DNA of 64,000 nucleotides from Brachypterus glaber. Its lineage: Eukaryota; Arthropoda; Insecta; Coleoptera; Kateretidae. Below are positions 43,491 to 57,300 of the stretch, piece after piece; positions within the stretch are counted from its first letter, which is position 1; every line of letters starts with the position of its first letter. The position numbers and the translations under genes were made by a program. The notes beneath the pieces are model-generated. The model worked only from the letters and a program-made list of their open reading frames with translations. It was not told the DNA's origin and did no database searches. The stretch covers positions 11,014,847-11,078,846 of the forward strand of contig OY294046.1 of assembly GCA_958510825.1 (NCBI GenBank), in the 5' to 3' direction.

Positions 43491-44307
43491 TTTTTGTTGA
43501 ATTTATCACTAATTTTAACAGGAAAAGCCCAAAAACTGAAATGTTATGCAACTACAAATCCAAAATGGCTGTTACGAGATCGAGTGAAGTTAGCTGCGAA
43601 AAAAAATCGAGAGCTCATTTCCTCATGTGGAATAAAGTAGTTCAAACGAACAATTCAAATTTTACAAGTTTTTACTTCAAATGGATTAAAAAATTGCTAC
43701 TAATTCTATGTTGTTACTGTATGTACTCGTTTTTTTAATTTAAAAAGAGGGAATACATCAAAACAAAGGAGATATCAGAAATCTGTTTTCAGATTTGGAT
43801 TCAGCAGCTCAATATGAGTATGGTGCAAAAATTTTGGTTTAAATTAAATTTCAAAAGGGTTATTTTTAAACAAAAAAAAAGTTTCTGGAATCGGGATTCT
43901 GCCCTATAGTTTATTTATAGGATGTCTTTAATTTTCTATTGATTGAACATATCAGCGACGCTACAAGTTATTCACGAAAAACATAAAAAAAATGTATTAA
44001 ATACAAATTTTGTAACTTCAAACGTGTTTTTTAAGTAGTTTTGACACACTACCCTGGTGGAAAATAACGTTAGAACGACTTGACCTAACGTTAGATAAAT
44101 TTTTGAATGTTAGATGCCCAATGTTAAGATCTAATGTTTATCTAATGCGTGAAAAACACGTTAAATTTCTACTATAGTACTATAGTCCCTAGAGGGTAGG
44201 TGGGTTTTTTGTGAGGGTCACATGTTTTAACTAAACGTTTTAAAAATTTATAAATTTAAAAAAAAATCATTCTAGAGAGCGTAGCGAGATCTTTTTCCTA
44301 GGGGTAA

Positions 44308-44465
44308 GGGGCTTTCCATAAATCACGTGATGCTGTTTTTAAACAATTTTAGACCCCCGGTATCACGTTTACATTTTAAAAACAGAAATATGCAATATAT
44401 GATAACAGTACCACGTGATGCTGACCCCTCCACCTATAACCATCACGTGAATTATGGACGACCCC
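44308..44465. mobile_element. GGGGCTTTCCATAAATCACG MITE
   Basis: GGGGCTTTCCATAAATCACG + TGATGC is mirrored by CATCACGTGAATTATGGACG + ACCCC. TAA precedes it and TTAA follows. The organisation is like the GGGGCTGTCC family but the sequence is distinct (CACGTG core instead of TACGTA). Confidence 0.7.
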
Positions 44466-44599
44466 TTAAGGGGCAGTATACCACTGATTATGGTAATAAT
44501 GAAGATTTTTACGTATAAAATTCATTTTTATTATGTAAATCTATAATATATTTTACGATATCTAACATTTACAGTCTTTATGTAACTTTAACAAACATA

Positions 44600-45304
44600 T
44601 ACAGGGTGATCAGTAACTCCCATGCCAAAATTTAAGAGGTGATTCTACATCCAAAAATATGAAAAAAAGTTTCTATAAAGGTTGGTCCAGAAATGAGCCC
44701 TAATGGAGCTACGGCCCTTCAAAGATGACATATTGAATAGAACAAAAAAAAAGCATCAATAAAATTTTAATGCTGCAGGCTGATTCTTCATTTAAAACTG
44801 AGCTAAAAAGTATTCTTCACCAAAACACCAAAATTTAATATTAAAGGAGTAATAGCCTTTTAAAAAGTAACGATTTTGGTGGCACAAAATGTTACTTCCT
44901 CTTAATTGCATTTTTTTTAATACGGTTGCTCCTACAGTGTTACACTATATGTCATTTTTTATGTATTTTTACTCAAGGAATCCATATTTTCCACAAAAAA
45001 ATCTAAAAAAAAGTACACGTAAAAAGCCTAATACATTTTTCCGTCTAGGGACGCCTCTGGATAAATTCAAAAAATAAATTAACATAGACTTATTGCCCTT
45101 ATTAATACAAGTATACATGCAAAAGCTCGTCGCTCTAGCTTAAAGGGTACCAGAGTTATTAATTAAAAACCTTATTTTTATTACAATTTAAAAGGGCTAT
45201 AGGGCTCATTTGCGCACCAACCTTTATAGAAACTTTTTTTTTGATATTTTTGGAGGCAGAATCACCTCTTAAATTTTGGCATGGCAATTATTGATCACCC
45301 TGTA
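44600..45304. mobile_element. palindromic TACAGGGTGATCA element
   Basis: The outer ends TACAGGGTGATCAGTAACTC + CCATGCCAAAATTTAAGAGG are inverted at 45263-45304. The interior (CGTCTAGGGACGCCTCTGGA) and the GATTCTACAT..GAAAAAAAGTTTCTATAAA block match 25124-25787. Confidence 0.83.
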
Positions 45305-45588
45305 TGTTGCCACAAATTAAATAAATATAATAAAAAATATCCTAAATAAATATATTTCAATTAATTAATAGAATAGATTAGTAGACTAAATCGTATTACA
45401 TACGAGAGATTATATACGCCATTTAAATGGCATAAAATGAGTTCTGCTTAGAAAAAAACTGTCGCTAAGAAAAAATAACAATGCTTTAAAAATCTATTAT
45501 TTTTAACTTTTTTCAAATAATGCTTCTTTGTCAAAATTATTACTGACGCAGCGTTTTAACATAAAACTTGTTTTAAAAAAAGCATTGT

Positions 45589-45960
45589 TATACAGGATAA
45601 TTCTTAAATACATTTATTATAGGTGGTCGTTCTACATAAAAAAAAATACGGAAAAAACTTAAAAACATATGTACTCATTTTTATGTATTTTAACCCGATA
45701 TAAGGAATCACATTCTAATGATAAAATTACAAAAAAGTTACACAGAAAAAAATAGGAAAAAACAGTTATAAGGACCCCCGTTTCGCACGCTCTTGGTTAA
45801 AGTTTATGAAATTTTCTATATCATAGTTAAAGTATTTATTACGAAAATAACATATACTTTATTATATGAAAAATAAACCAATTTTGGACATATTGTGTTA
45901 TAGGAACTTCTTTTTCATATTTTTTTAATGTAGAATCCCCCCTTAAAATGAATGCATCTA
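45589..45960. mobile_element. degraded member of the palindromic TACAGG superfamily
   Basis: TATACAGGATAATTCTTAAA, TTCTACATAAAAAAAAATAC and GTTACACAGAAAAAAATAGG, then CCCCCGTTTCGCACGCTCTT, follow the order seen in the 40775 element. The right arm is partial (TTTTTTTAATGTAGAATCCC). Confidence 0.6.
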
Positions 45961-46737
45961 TTTATTTATTAAGAATCATTCTATATGGAACAGTATTTTT
46001 TCTAGAATTAGTATTTAGAATCTAAAAGCGAACAAAAACAATTAAAAAAGTAAAAAAATATAACATAGAATAGTAAAAATATAGATAGGGCATTCCTTTA
46101 ATATAAGATAAAAACACCCCTAATAAGAAAAAACAACACACAATAAAAATAATTATAGTCTCCACAATTTAGAAATCATCTTTTCCGAAATTGTTCACCC
46201 CAGAAATAGTATTATTATATTTTGTGACTTAGAATTTTAAAGTTAATTTTCAATTGAAAATACCAAAAATATTGTCGTAGCGTTTGTATTTCCAAGTTGG
46301 GATTCCCAACTATGTTGAAAATCTATAATCAGATTTTGACAAAAAAATTATTAGCGTTGTCTAAAATATGGAGGTAATGACCTTTTTTTTTAGTTAATAT
46401 TTTTTTTAAAATAATTTTGGGTGTCTCTCCCCGACGATGTTTCTTTGGTACGCCTCTGCGATTCTTAATAGTTTAATAGTATATTTAAGTTAACAGGTTA
46501 AGACCATATTGTTTATAAACAAAGAATCTACACAGAATGTTAATTATTTATGCGAAAATTTAAGTAAAATTGTCGTATCAGCACCTCAGTGTTCTAAAGT
46601 GTTTCGAAAGTAGGATAATTCAACAAGCTGCTAAAGCCTCGCCACCCTTAGTAATAGGACTCTCAATGCTCCGAAAACTTGGTGCGTTACTGAATTGACC
46701 TAGTTTAGAGATGCAATAGTTAAGAACCGAGGGGTTG

Positions 46738-47707
46738 CTAACTCCAAGCATTCATCATACAAATCGCAAGCATTCAATAGGTATTTATTATATTATATTA
46801 TGTTATACAATGTTAATAAAATACAATTGTTTAGTTGAGTTTTACCGAAAACACCTTCGTCGCGAACGTGTTAAACAAGTTATCCGGCTTATTCGAGTTA
46901 TACGATATTTCTCTAAAAATTTGGTTAGTATTAGAACCAAATTAAGCCGTTATTAAGTGAAATTGGGTTAAAATGATTAGATTTATCTTAATTATCCTGC
47001 TAACCCAGCGTTATCCGAGCATCAAATTAAAACGAGACCACCTCATAAATGTCCTCTTTAAGTTGCAAAAAGTTTCATCAAATTCCGTTCATTCGTTCCA
47101 AAGTTATGCGGGAACAAACATAAAAAACAAAGTCACACGTCGAATTGATAACCTCCTTTTGACAATAATTTTTTTTTTGTTCAACTAGAAAATTATAAAA
47201 ACGGTAGTTTTTTTTGTTTGTGCAGATTAGAAGACTACACATCTCAAAAATTTATATAACAAAATCTTTTTTTTTACGATGAAATTTTCATAAAAGTGTA
47301 ATTTTTGTGTGCCCCAATCTCTTGAAACAAAATTTTAAGGAAAACTATAGAAAAATACATTAGGGTGGGGTAAGGGGCCAAAATGCCAACATTAGAGAAC
47401 AAAAACTGGAATTGGTAACATCTTTTGAATCTCTGGGCAGTATATTCACGAATGACGGTAAGATAGATACGGATATAGCGGGCAAACAAAAGAAATCAAT
47501 TATGTAAAGAATGCGTATTCAAAAATTTACTGAGCATTCAAGCATGAGCATTTACCAAGCATTTATATAGCATTCAAGCATTCTTTTATTACCTGAAGAC
47601 GTTTAAAAAAAAGAATGCTCATTCTTGAGCATTCAAGCATTCTTTTAGTAGTGAATGCTTATTTACAAGCATTCAATGTACAAATTTATGAAGTTAGCAA
47701 CCCCTCG
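46738..47707. mobile_element. hAT-like non-autonomous element with AAGCATTC repeats
   Basis: The ends CGAGGGGTTGCTAACTCC and GAAGTTAGCAACCCCTCG are inverted, flanked by TTAAGAAC (46730-46737) and TTAAGAAA (47708-47715), an 8-bp duplication with one mismatch. Motifs AAGCATTC, GAGCATTC and GAATGCTT occur about a dozen times in the subterminal regions (46745-46775, 47510-47690). The interior resembles other TE-derived sequence; no transposase is seen. Confidence 0.75.
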
Positions 47708-48282
47708 TTAAGAAATTAGGTCCCAATATGAAAAAAAAAAATGATAATCCAGAAAATTTGAGATACGACCTTGTCAAAGAGATCAGTCAACTCATGGTCA
47801 TAACATGATATTGTAAGGAATTTTTACTTGGTGACATTTTTACAGGCCCCAAAACTCATTTTTGCCTTTACTATGCGACATTTTCTGGGCGACATTCATA
47901 TCGCCTACTTAAAATGTTAAAATATCCTATGCTGATATGTATACAGTATTCCTGATAATGTCTCTGATATTAAGAGACAAGACAAGTGTATATTCCGTTT
48001 ATGTAAACATTTTAACTTCTCTGAGGATGTCTCTTGTAGTAAGAGACGAAACGTCAGTTCAAACCTATTGGGCGATTTAAAAATTGTGACGACTATAGTA
48101 AAAATTCGATAAATATAAAAATGGTGATGTAAAAAGACAATAGATCTATGGGTAAAATTAGATAATTTAAAAATGATAAATGTTAGAGACACTAGATATT
48201 GTGAAACTTCTGCCATTACAATGGTGACTGAAGTGTCGGAATATGAAGGATCTCTAATAAATGTATAACAGATAAAGAATCA

Positions 48283-48337
48283 CTATACTTTTAATTCTTG
48301 CATTTGCAGCATTATTCTTCTTTTCATTTCCAAATAC
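48283..48337 (-). CDS. Rassf: Rassf terminal exon, end of SARAH helix
   Basis: This is a 55-bp exon. Acceptor TTTTTTTAG, then G completing the split Lys codon, YLEMKRRIMLQMQELKV and TAG. It matches the C-terminal end of RASSF SARAH helices and joins in phase to the exon ending RLKE plus AA. Confidence 0.85.
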
Positions 48338-51300
48338 CTAAAAAAATAAATAAATATTATTCACAACCATTTAGTAATTGGCTAATAACATATATACATA
48401 AAAGTTGGAAAATGAGTTATTATTAACTGAAACTTCCCAAAAAGTTAGAAACACCTAATTTCCCTCCCTTGGTCGGGAAGGCTCTTGTAGCTAACTTCAC
48501 GTATGTCACTTGTCAAAAACTTGAATTTATCGATCTAAATTTTTTGACAAAACAGTTTTAAATGCATTTATTTTTTTATTTATTCATTTATTCATGATTT
48601 ATTTTTATAAAATAACATCACATTTAGGTTATATTTTTTTGGCATTTATGAAAAATAAACAGTGACTACTTCCAACTTTATAGGTTATTATATTACTATT
48701 TTTTGGTTTAGTTAAACTTCATAAACTTTAGTTAAAAAGAAAAATGCATTACAGTATGAGGTACCTAACTTGATATAACAAATAACCAGTAAGATAAACT
48801 CAAGAATTTTCTTGGTGGCCAATCATTTGTCGTATTTCTTTGGTGTATACCTACTATAATCAAAATTATCATTAAGCTTTAGCTAGTGTATAAATTTAAA
48901 TTTTCTGTTTTTCTTCGTATTTTACATAGTTTATAGTTAACTTAATCACGTCTCAATAAAAGTCTGCTGTCACAAAACAAAAAAACAAACGCACTCAAAA
49001 AACAGGTGCTGCCCTCTATCGCTAAATGACGAAGTAACGTAGGCATTTCTACTAGTTTTTAGATAAAAACATTTAAATGTATTACTTAATTTATATTGCA
49101 TGAATATAAATGTTTTAAGATTGTTAATTTACAAAAAACAAAGTTTATTTTATTGATTTCTATTTATTATTCTATATTCTAATAGCAACATTTGTAACAA
49201 ACTTCACTGCAAATAAACTTTTCAATATGGCGTCAAAATTCAAACAGTTTTTGTGGTGGGAAAGAAGGAAAATAATTGTAAATAAAACAGGTATGGTTCT
49301 GAATAAAAGTTTGTATTCGATTCTGCGCCTATTGGCAGAATGAACCACGTGAAAAGATAATTAGCAAGCCGTTCTTGGTTCGATAAAGTTCGTTAAGATT
49401 TCGCTTGTGATGCCGATATGTCGGTATCATTTAAAAGTTAAATATTTGATTTAAAAAGTCGTTAATATATTTTTCGTAAAAAACTATTTCGTGGTTGTCA
49501 AATATTATTGATTCCATGCACCACACCATATTTTCCTCACACTCACATCACGAAGAATCCATCGCTGTGCACAGTAACTGTGCACTTTTGGATGGATTCT
49601 TGCTCTGATCTTCAACTGTTAAAGATTAAGCATCAGAGCCAAAGGTTGGTGAATTCCTATTTTTCCTTTCAAACCCCCAATTTATACCCACTAAAGCAGT
49701 CCACTATCTCTCGTTTCGTTTTCGATAATTTAAAGTTAGAGAGTTATCAAAGGCATAGTTTTTTATCTAAATTAGACAAGTGATCTACTTACTTTTCTTT
49801 CAACCTCGCAACCTCTTTCTCCTCCTGTGAGTAATACTGATCGATTATGGCTCTGCACTCGACTAGCGACAAATTGAGGAACTGGGCCACCTCGCTGCTG
49901 ACCTCCGGAGTGTTGTGGCCGTCCATCAGGTAGAGCTTCACCACGTCCTCGTGAGGGCCGAGCAGCACCCGCACCAGGAGGGGGTATTCGTCATCTTTTA
50001 ACCGTCTTTGTTCTAGAAACATAAACACGGTGTCGAGCTAAATTTTAAGATAAAGTTAGCTGACTCCTCCAGGTTTTCTAGAGAAACATCAGATCAAGAT
50101 CAAGATTTGCTTTTAAAAGCAAGACTTGTTTGTATTATTAATTACTTATTAACTATTAATTAATTAATTATTAATATAATACAAGTTCTAAATAAATTAA
50201 AAATTAGAGATGGGGTTTGGATTTCAAGTAATATGTAGATGAACAAAATTTACAAGGAAAACGGAAGATCGACATTATAGAACCACTCTCAGTAAAATCC
50301 CGGAGGTTTTATTTAGCTTAACATTCCTTCAACATGAACCAAAATTAAACCAATGGAGATTTCTCCCGTTAGATTAGACAGGGACAAAAGTTCTACCCAA
50401 AAAGGATAGAAGACATACATACACTCCCACTTCCACCCAACCAAACAAATTCTGTATTTGTTCTTTGTTAAACAAATACAATATTTACTTGGCCGGGCGA
50501 AAAGTGTAACTATATTATTTTTACTAAAGAAATTACTGGCGCCATCTAAATTTTAGTAGAATTATCTTATTCGTGCCGCTCAGTGCTACACTTTCCGGCC
50601 AACCATTGTATGAAAAACAAATACAATATTTATTTGGTTGACTGGAAAGTGTAGCACAAATGAGATAGAGATAGGGCAGACGTCTTTTGTTTCATAATTC
50701 TAGTTTTAGAGAGCTCCATTACTTACACAGGCCCACGAAAAAACAGAAGTGGCCTGCTCCATGGATAGTACCGTGATATTCCTATGTATTTTTGCCCGCT
50801 GAAGCCGAGACTGAACTCAGTTAAGCTCTACACGTCTGGATTTTTATCTACAGCCGCACTATGCCACCAAACAAGAAAAAAGTGACCAACATTATTTTAT
50901 TGTCTATTTCAACTTTAAATGATTATTAGACATAAAAAATATATTTTTTTATTTTTTAATATTTTCCATTAAAGTCCAGAAAAAAAAGGAAGAATTATCC
51001 AAAATTATTTTTTTGTATTTCAACTTTAAATGATTAGTAAGACATAAAAAATATGTTTCTAATTTTTTTAATATTTTAATAATAATAAATTCTTAAATAA
51101 AAAATATTAAAAAATTAAAAAAACATATTTTTATGTCTTACTAATAACTTGTGGCAAAATAGCGGAGAGCAGGGGGCGTGGTTGGTGCTGGGATTTGTAA
51201 AAACAACGAAATATTCGGGGTGATGGCTTTTATTGGTAACTTCGTCTAAAACTAAATACAACCGGTATATTAGAAATATTTCCTAAAATATTTCTAAGGC

Positions 51301-54300
51301 ATTCTTTTTTTAACAAGAATAAATTGTGCAATCTCGGCAAAATAATATTTAAAAAGTGAAATAAATTATTAAAAATAATATATGATGGTTTTAATTACTC
51401 ACCTAAATACCAGACACACAAATTTATAACAAATTATAATTGTTCACGTCCAAAGGATATTTTATATCTTGAACGAAGTACTCGATACGCCGTATAAAAG
51501 CAAATGGACGATTTCAACACGGATTAAAATTTAGAAAAAAACCGCGCAAAAAATTCGCATATCGACTGTTTGCAAATAAAGTAAGCACGCCGTGGTGTTA
51601 CTTTCTTACCGATAATCCAAACGCCGGGTCGCAGTAACCATATGCTGGTGAATGCGAAACGAGCATTAACTGAAAAAATAGACTTTATGTCTCATCACCC
51701 CCCCGATCTTGGGTAACCTTATAAATCCTAAGTTATAAGGGAACTCAAGAGGAAAAATATCTTTTTAAATGCGAAGCATGGAACATGCCTCTTTCCTCGT
51801 CAGTATCCGGATGACGTAAAATAAACGTTGCACAACTAATTTGTTTTTTAATCCGATACGGACCCTCGAATAACAGTAGAAACTTTTTTGTTTGTTTTTG
51901 AAGTGCTGAGGACACTGGATTTGATTTTAGTAAAACGAGGTCGTTTGGTTGAAACTGATAATAAGGACGACCGGGATTGTTAACCATCCGACGAGCTGCC
52001 CGAGATTCTAAGCTTTCCTTGGCTAAAAATAATCGCACATGAGCATCTGACTGCACAGGTGTTTCTAACTGCAAACCTTTTGGTAACAGTGAGGGAGGTG
52101 GTTTCCCAAACTGTAGTTCATATGGGGAAAATCCAGAACTTTCGTGAACCACATTATTAAGCAGTTCCGAAATACGCTCAACTTCTAGGGACCACCTAGT
52201 ATGTTTAGCATGGCAGTAGGTTCTAAAAAGTCGGCCTAACTCGCGCATTGTCCGCTCACTATTGTTTGCACAAGCATGCCTTACGGAACAATGTACATTT
52301 TTAATATTTAGGGATTTTAGCGTATCTACCCACAAATCGCTTGTGAATTGGGTCCCGTGATCTGTCAATATACGATTGGGAGTACCGAACTTATCGAAAT
52401 AGCCTTTCAAATGATTTAAAATTGCTGGTGTTGTAGCCTTTTTCAGCGGGTACAGTGTTACATATTTTGTGAACACGTCAACCACAACACATAAGTACGT
52501 TACGCCCCCCCGAGACATAGGAAGCGCCCCATATAGGTCTATAGCAAGTAGATCATTAGGCCCCTGGGGTACGATCGCGTGGGCACTAGGCTTGGGTAAA
52601 AGGCTAGCCTTTGCTTTCTGACAAATGTCACAGCTACGGACTACTTTTTTAACATCAGAGTGCATATTCTGCCACCAGAGGTCATTCTTTAAGGAACACC
52701 ACGTTTTATACACCCCGAAGTGACCCCCTACCACATGATATGAAGTAATACATTGAGGTACTAAATGTTTAGGTATACAAAGTCGGTAAACGGAGTCCCC
52801 ATCCCGACGCATCCAGAGAATGTCGTTATGAAGGGCAAACCTACTTTGAGTATTAGCATCAGTTTGAACTTTACTTCTTATAAGATTAAGTTTCTGATCA
52901 TTTTTCTGGTGCTCAGAAATATTTAAAAGTTCCCTTGAAATATCCTCCGGCAAAGTTCTTGTAATGGCACTAATGTTAAAACAACGGTCATTTGGCGTGG
53001 GAAATCTGCAATTAGGAAAGCGTGACAAGATATCAGGAACAATGTTATACTTGCCAGGTACATATTCAATCGTGAAATCATATTCCTGAATTGCTAAAGC
53101 CCACCGGGAGATTCTAGGTGTTAAAAGCCTACATGTGTGCAAATAAGAAAGTGCTTTATGGTCACTGTAAATAGTGAAATGACGACCAATTAATAGGGTA
53201 CGCCATTTAGCTAATGCATACACTATGGCTAGACACTCTTTTTCAGATATAGTATACAAGCGCTCACGACTAAGCAGAAGCCTGCTAATCCGCGCAACCA
53301 CCCTTTTCTCGCCCTCTACGAGTTGAAATAACTCTGCCCCTAGTCCAATATCACTAGCATCGGCTTGTATAAATAGCCCAAGGTCAAAATTTGGGTGGTA
53401 TAATAAAATACTATCCCTCAATAAAAGTTTAAGCTCAGAAAAAGCTTGCTGCTGAGCTTCACCCCAAAACCATTTTGTACTCTTACGTAGTAACAAAAAC
53501 AAAGGCTCAGAGACGGAAGAGAAGTTTTTACAAAATGACCTATCAAAGTTGCACAGACCCAAAAACCCACGTAATTGTTTTATGTTCTGTGGAACCGCAA
53601 AGTTTTCGATAGCCTCGGTACGAGATTTGTCTGGACGTATTCCCGTACTATTCAGCGTATACCCAAGAAAGTTTACTTCCTCTTGAAAAAACCTGCATTT
53701 ATCCAAGCGTAAGGTAAACCCTACTTCTGATAGTCTTTTAAAAACTAAATTTAAATGTTCGAGATGTTCCTCGAATGTACTTGACACGATCAAAATATCG
53801 TCAACGTAAATTTTAACGAAATCCCTGAACTTTCCTAAAATTTGATCCATACAGCGCGTAAAACTTCCAACCGCAGTTTTAAGCCCAAATGGAAGCACCT
53901 TAAAAACATATGACTTGGTCCCATGCAGAAAGCCGGTAAAACGCCGATCTTCCTTTCTTAGCGGAATTTGCCAATAAGAATGCGTTAGATCTAAAGTTGA
54001 CATAAATACAGGTTTTTTTAAACCTTTAAAAATATCGTCTAATGACCTAGGCATCTCACAATCCGCGTACATTACTAAATTTAACCGCCTTGCATCCAGA
54101 CAAACTCGCACGGAGCCATCGCGTTTTACAGAAGTGCATAGAGGACTACTATACGCCGTTTCAGAACGTTCAATTATACCCCACTGTTCCATAAGATTTA
54201 TTTGTTTTTGGACAGCGTCCCTGTGTGCTACTGGTATCGGATACGGTTTCTGAAAAAATGGCGTATCATCCTGCAAGGTAATTTTGTGTTCATATACAGT

Positions 54301-57300
54301 GACTCGGCCCGGTATATTCGAAAACAGGTTTTTATTTTTTTGAAGCAAAGTCAAAAACATAAGTTTGTCCTTCGAATTTAAAGAAACATTATTCATCACC
54401 GAACTAAAATTTTCATCATGAGAATGTGCCGACAAATTAAGTATTAAATTATCTTTACATTGGTTAATAATTTTAGCACGTAGTGAAGCTAAAGGCTCCA
54501 ATTCGTGTAAAGTTTGCATTTCAGAAACTTGAACAATTTTTGAACCATGTTTCAAAAATATACATTTTTGTTTAAAATCGATAGATGCACTAAATGTTCG
54601 AAGAAAATCTGAACCTATAAGAACAGGATATACCAAATCGGGTACGTATAAGAACTCAAACTGAAAAGCATGACTGTTAAATTTAAAATTAAGTTGAACC
54701 TGGTGAGATACTTTTCGATTCCTTGATTTAAAAGCACCTGAAACTTTTACGCCAGTAACAGGAAATATGGGAATTGCTGGGTCAGCAGCAGTAATTTGTT
54801 CCCAAACATTTTGCGCAAGACAACACACCGTACTACCAGTGTCAATTAAACACGGAAAAGAAAAGTCTCCGATGGTAATATTTACCACAGGACAACGTAC
54901 ATCCACAGCATCTGGGCTGTGGTCAAAATCACAATCTGTAAGCAGATCTGACTTTGGATTATTTACGAAATTATTGTTGGTTCTAAAACCCTGAAATATC
55001 CCCGTGTCCGAACCAGTAACACGAGGGGTCTTTAGTTTTCCGAGTTTCCCTCATTTTCCTCTTCATATACCTCAGAAATAGCCGAGACCCTATAATTGCC
55101 TGACTTTTTCTCGAAGTTATTATTGTTAGTATTGGCAGTATTGCCCTTATTTTGTTTATCCCACTTATCCCGAGGGGAAAAGTTGGTATTATCATTCCTA
55201 TTAACGAAACGCCTGGTATTATTTTCAAAATTTGCAGAAGTATTAAAATGGTCCGCCAACCGGAGCCTATCTGATGCTTCTGTAATATTACCTACCCCAA
55301 TAAGAGAAGCAGATATTGTGGGACTGTAATGTCTTGCTATAATCGCAATAAGGTCCTGTTCAGGATATGGCGGCTGCAAAAACTTGGCCTTGGAAACGTT
55401 TAAAAGAAAATGATCAATATAAGAACCAGAAGAAACATGGTACCTACCCGCTTCCAATTCTAATTTAATTTGTATTTGCCGAGTTGAGTTCCAAAAATGC
55501 TTTATAAATGCCGACTTAAAATTATTAAAATCAGCAAATGAATAAAGTACAGCATCGGCCCAATATTTAGCCTTATCTTTAAATAAATTTTGGCACCAAG
55601 TCGGAAATATATTAAAGTTAATACCGTAAGTATGCACCGCATTTTCCAAAAGCCGAATAAATTCTATGGGATGTAACGTATCATCATCCCGGAATTCAGG
55701 TAAAACTTTATTGCTTTCCACCAAGACATTACTAGCAGAAAATTGTGGAACCACCCTCTTATTTGCAAAGTCATTACCATGTTGCAAAATATTATTTACA
55801 GGCATTTGACTTCCGAAATTTATTGGATTTTGTTGGGGGGGAACCACCCTATTATTATTTGCAAAATTATTATTTTGTTGAACCACCCTATTATTCCGAT
55901 CGCAATGTGTCATTGTATTAACGTTTGGGAAAATATGTGGAACGACCCTATTATTTGGGTTCACGTATGGCACAGAATTAATATCCGGCAAAATATTATT
56001 TTGGGGAACTACCCCATTATTTGAATCGAAATGTGTCGTTGTATTAACATTTGGGAAAATATGTGGAACGACCCTATTATTATTATGTGGAATATTAACT
56101 TGTTGTTCCACCCGATATTCATAAACCGAATTAGGATACGTATCCCCCTGTGGGATGTTCAAATTAGGAGGAGGTACCCTATTAAAATATGAAAAATCAG
56201 AATTAAAAAAATGTTGTTGTTGAGCTACCCTATTATCAGTTAAATCATATGGCTTAACTGTATTTTCTTGGGGAAAATTTAAAATTGGATGAACAACCCT
56301 ATTATCATGCGTAGAATAATTTTGAGTAACTACCTTATTTTTACTCGACATACCCGGATTATTTGTAGCCAAGGAAGTGTACAAATTTAAATTGTTTAAA
56401 TCGCGGTTTAAATTCTCGGAAAATGTATTCCTATTTTCATTCCTACTGTTATTTTCGGGAAAAGCGCGATCTAAAAGAAAATTTGAACTGTTCCCAGTTT
56501 GTCTAACCACCCTATTTCTATTTGTAGTGTCAGTATTAGGTAAAGTACGATTATTTTGGCCAAATTGCATTTCTACATTTTTAGTTCTATTATAAAAATT
56601 ATCTAAACTATGTCGTTTCACAATATCTTCAGTGTTGACCTCAAGTAATCGTTCCTTATCTCGTTCGGTACTATTGTGCGAAAAAGTATATGGAAATCTC
56701 CTACCTTTATCTACGTGTACTTCACTATTTGGTGACGTGGGCGCCGTTGAGGGTGGCGAAGGGAACCTTGGTAGTCCTTGGCCTGGGTTACGCCTGGTTG
56801 CTCCCGTATTTTCCTGGAGTATGATGGTCTCATCACTCTCACTCGGCCGGGACAGTTGGTTTTGGACCTCGCGACTGCTGGAAGGGGTGCTTTCAGCATC
56901 TTCGAGTCCAGGTTGTTGTCCAGACTTGGGTTGTTTGGCAGCCTGCCGGGTTATCATCCTCCCCTCGCTTTTTGGAGAACGTTGTAGCCCCATTTCGTTG
57001 TTTTTTTCTTCAGCTCCACGTTGTGGCGTCACAGATGTGGCAAAATAGCGGAGAGCAGGGGGCGTGGTTGGTGCTGGGATTTGTAAAAACAACGAAATAT
57101 TCGGGGTGATGGCTTTTATTGGTAACTTCGTCTAAAACTAAATACAACCGGTATATTAGAAATATTTCCTAAAATATTTCTAAGGCATTCTTTTTTTAAC
57201 AAGAATAAATTGTGCAATCTCGGCAAAATAATATTTAAAAAGTGAAATAAATTATTAAAAATAATATATGATGGTTTTAATTACTCACCTAAATACCAGA

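Larger units (their letters stand above)
43491..48282. other. COX7B-like to Rassf intergenic region
   Basis: Foldback and MITE elements lie at 44308-44465, 44600-45304, 45589-45960 and 46738-47707. The promoter of the COX7B-like gene should lie just above 43490, but no clear core motif is seen. 45961-46700 and 47720-48280 show no gene. Confidence 0.6.

Noticed and set aside
47520..47700. CRISPR-like array from the regularly repeated AAGCATTC motif
   Set aside because: The repeats are 8-10 bp, occur in both orientations, have no unique spacers and sit inside a TIR element of a eukaryotic genome.
54983..55228. 81-codon ORF over the gag-pol junction as an accessory gene
   Set aside because: It is the third frame of the overlap region with no domain; gag in frame 0 and pol in the -1 frame explain the coding.
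55743..57048. Plus-strand ORFs of 62-138 codons opposite gag
   Set aside because: They are antisense shadows of the gag repeats and N-terminus; no independent coding evidence.
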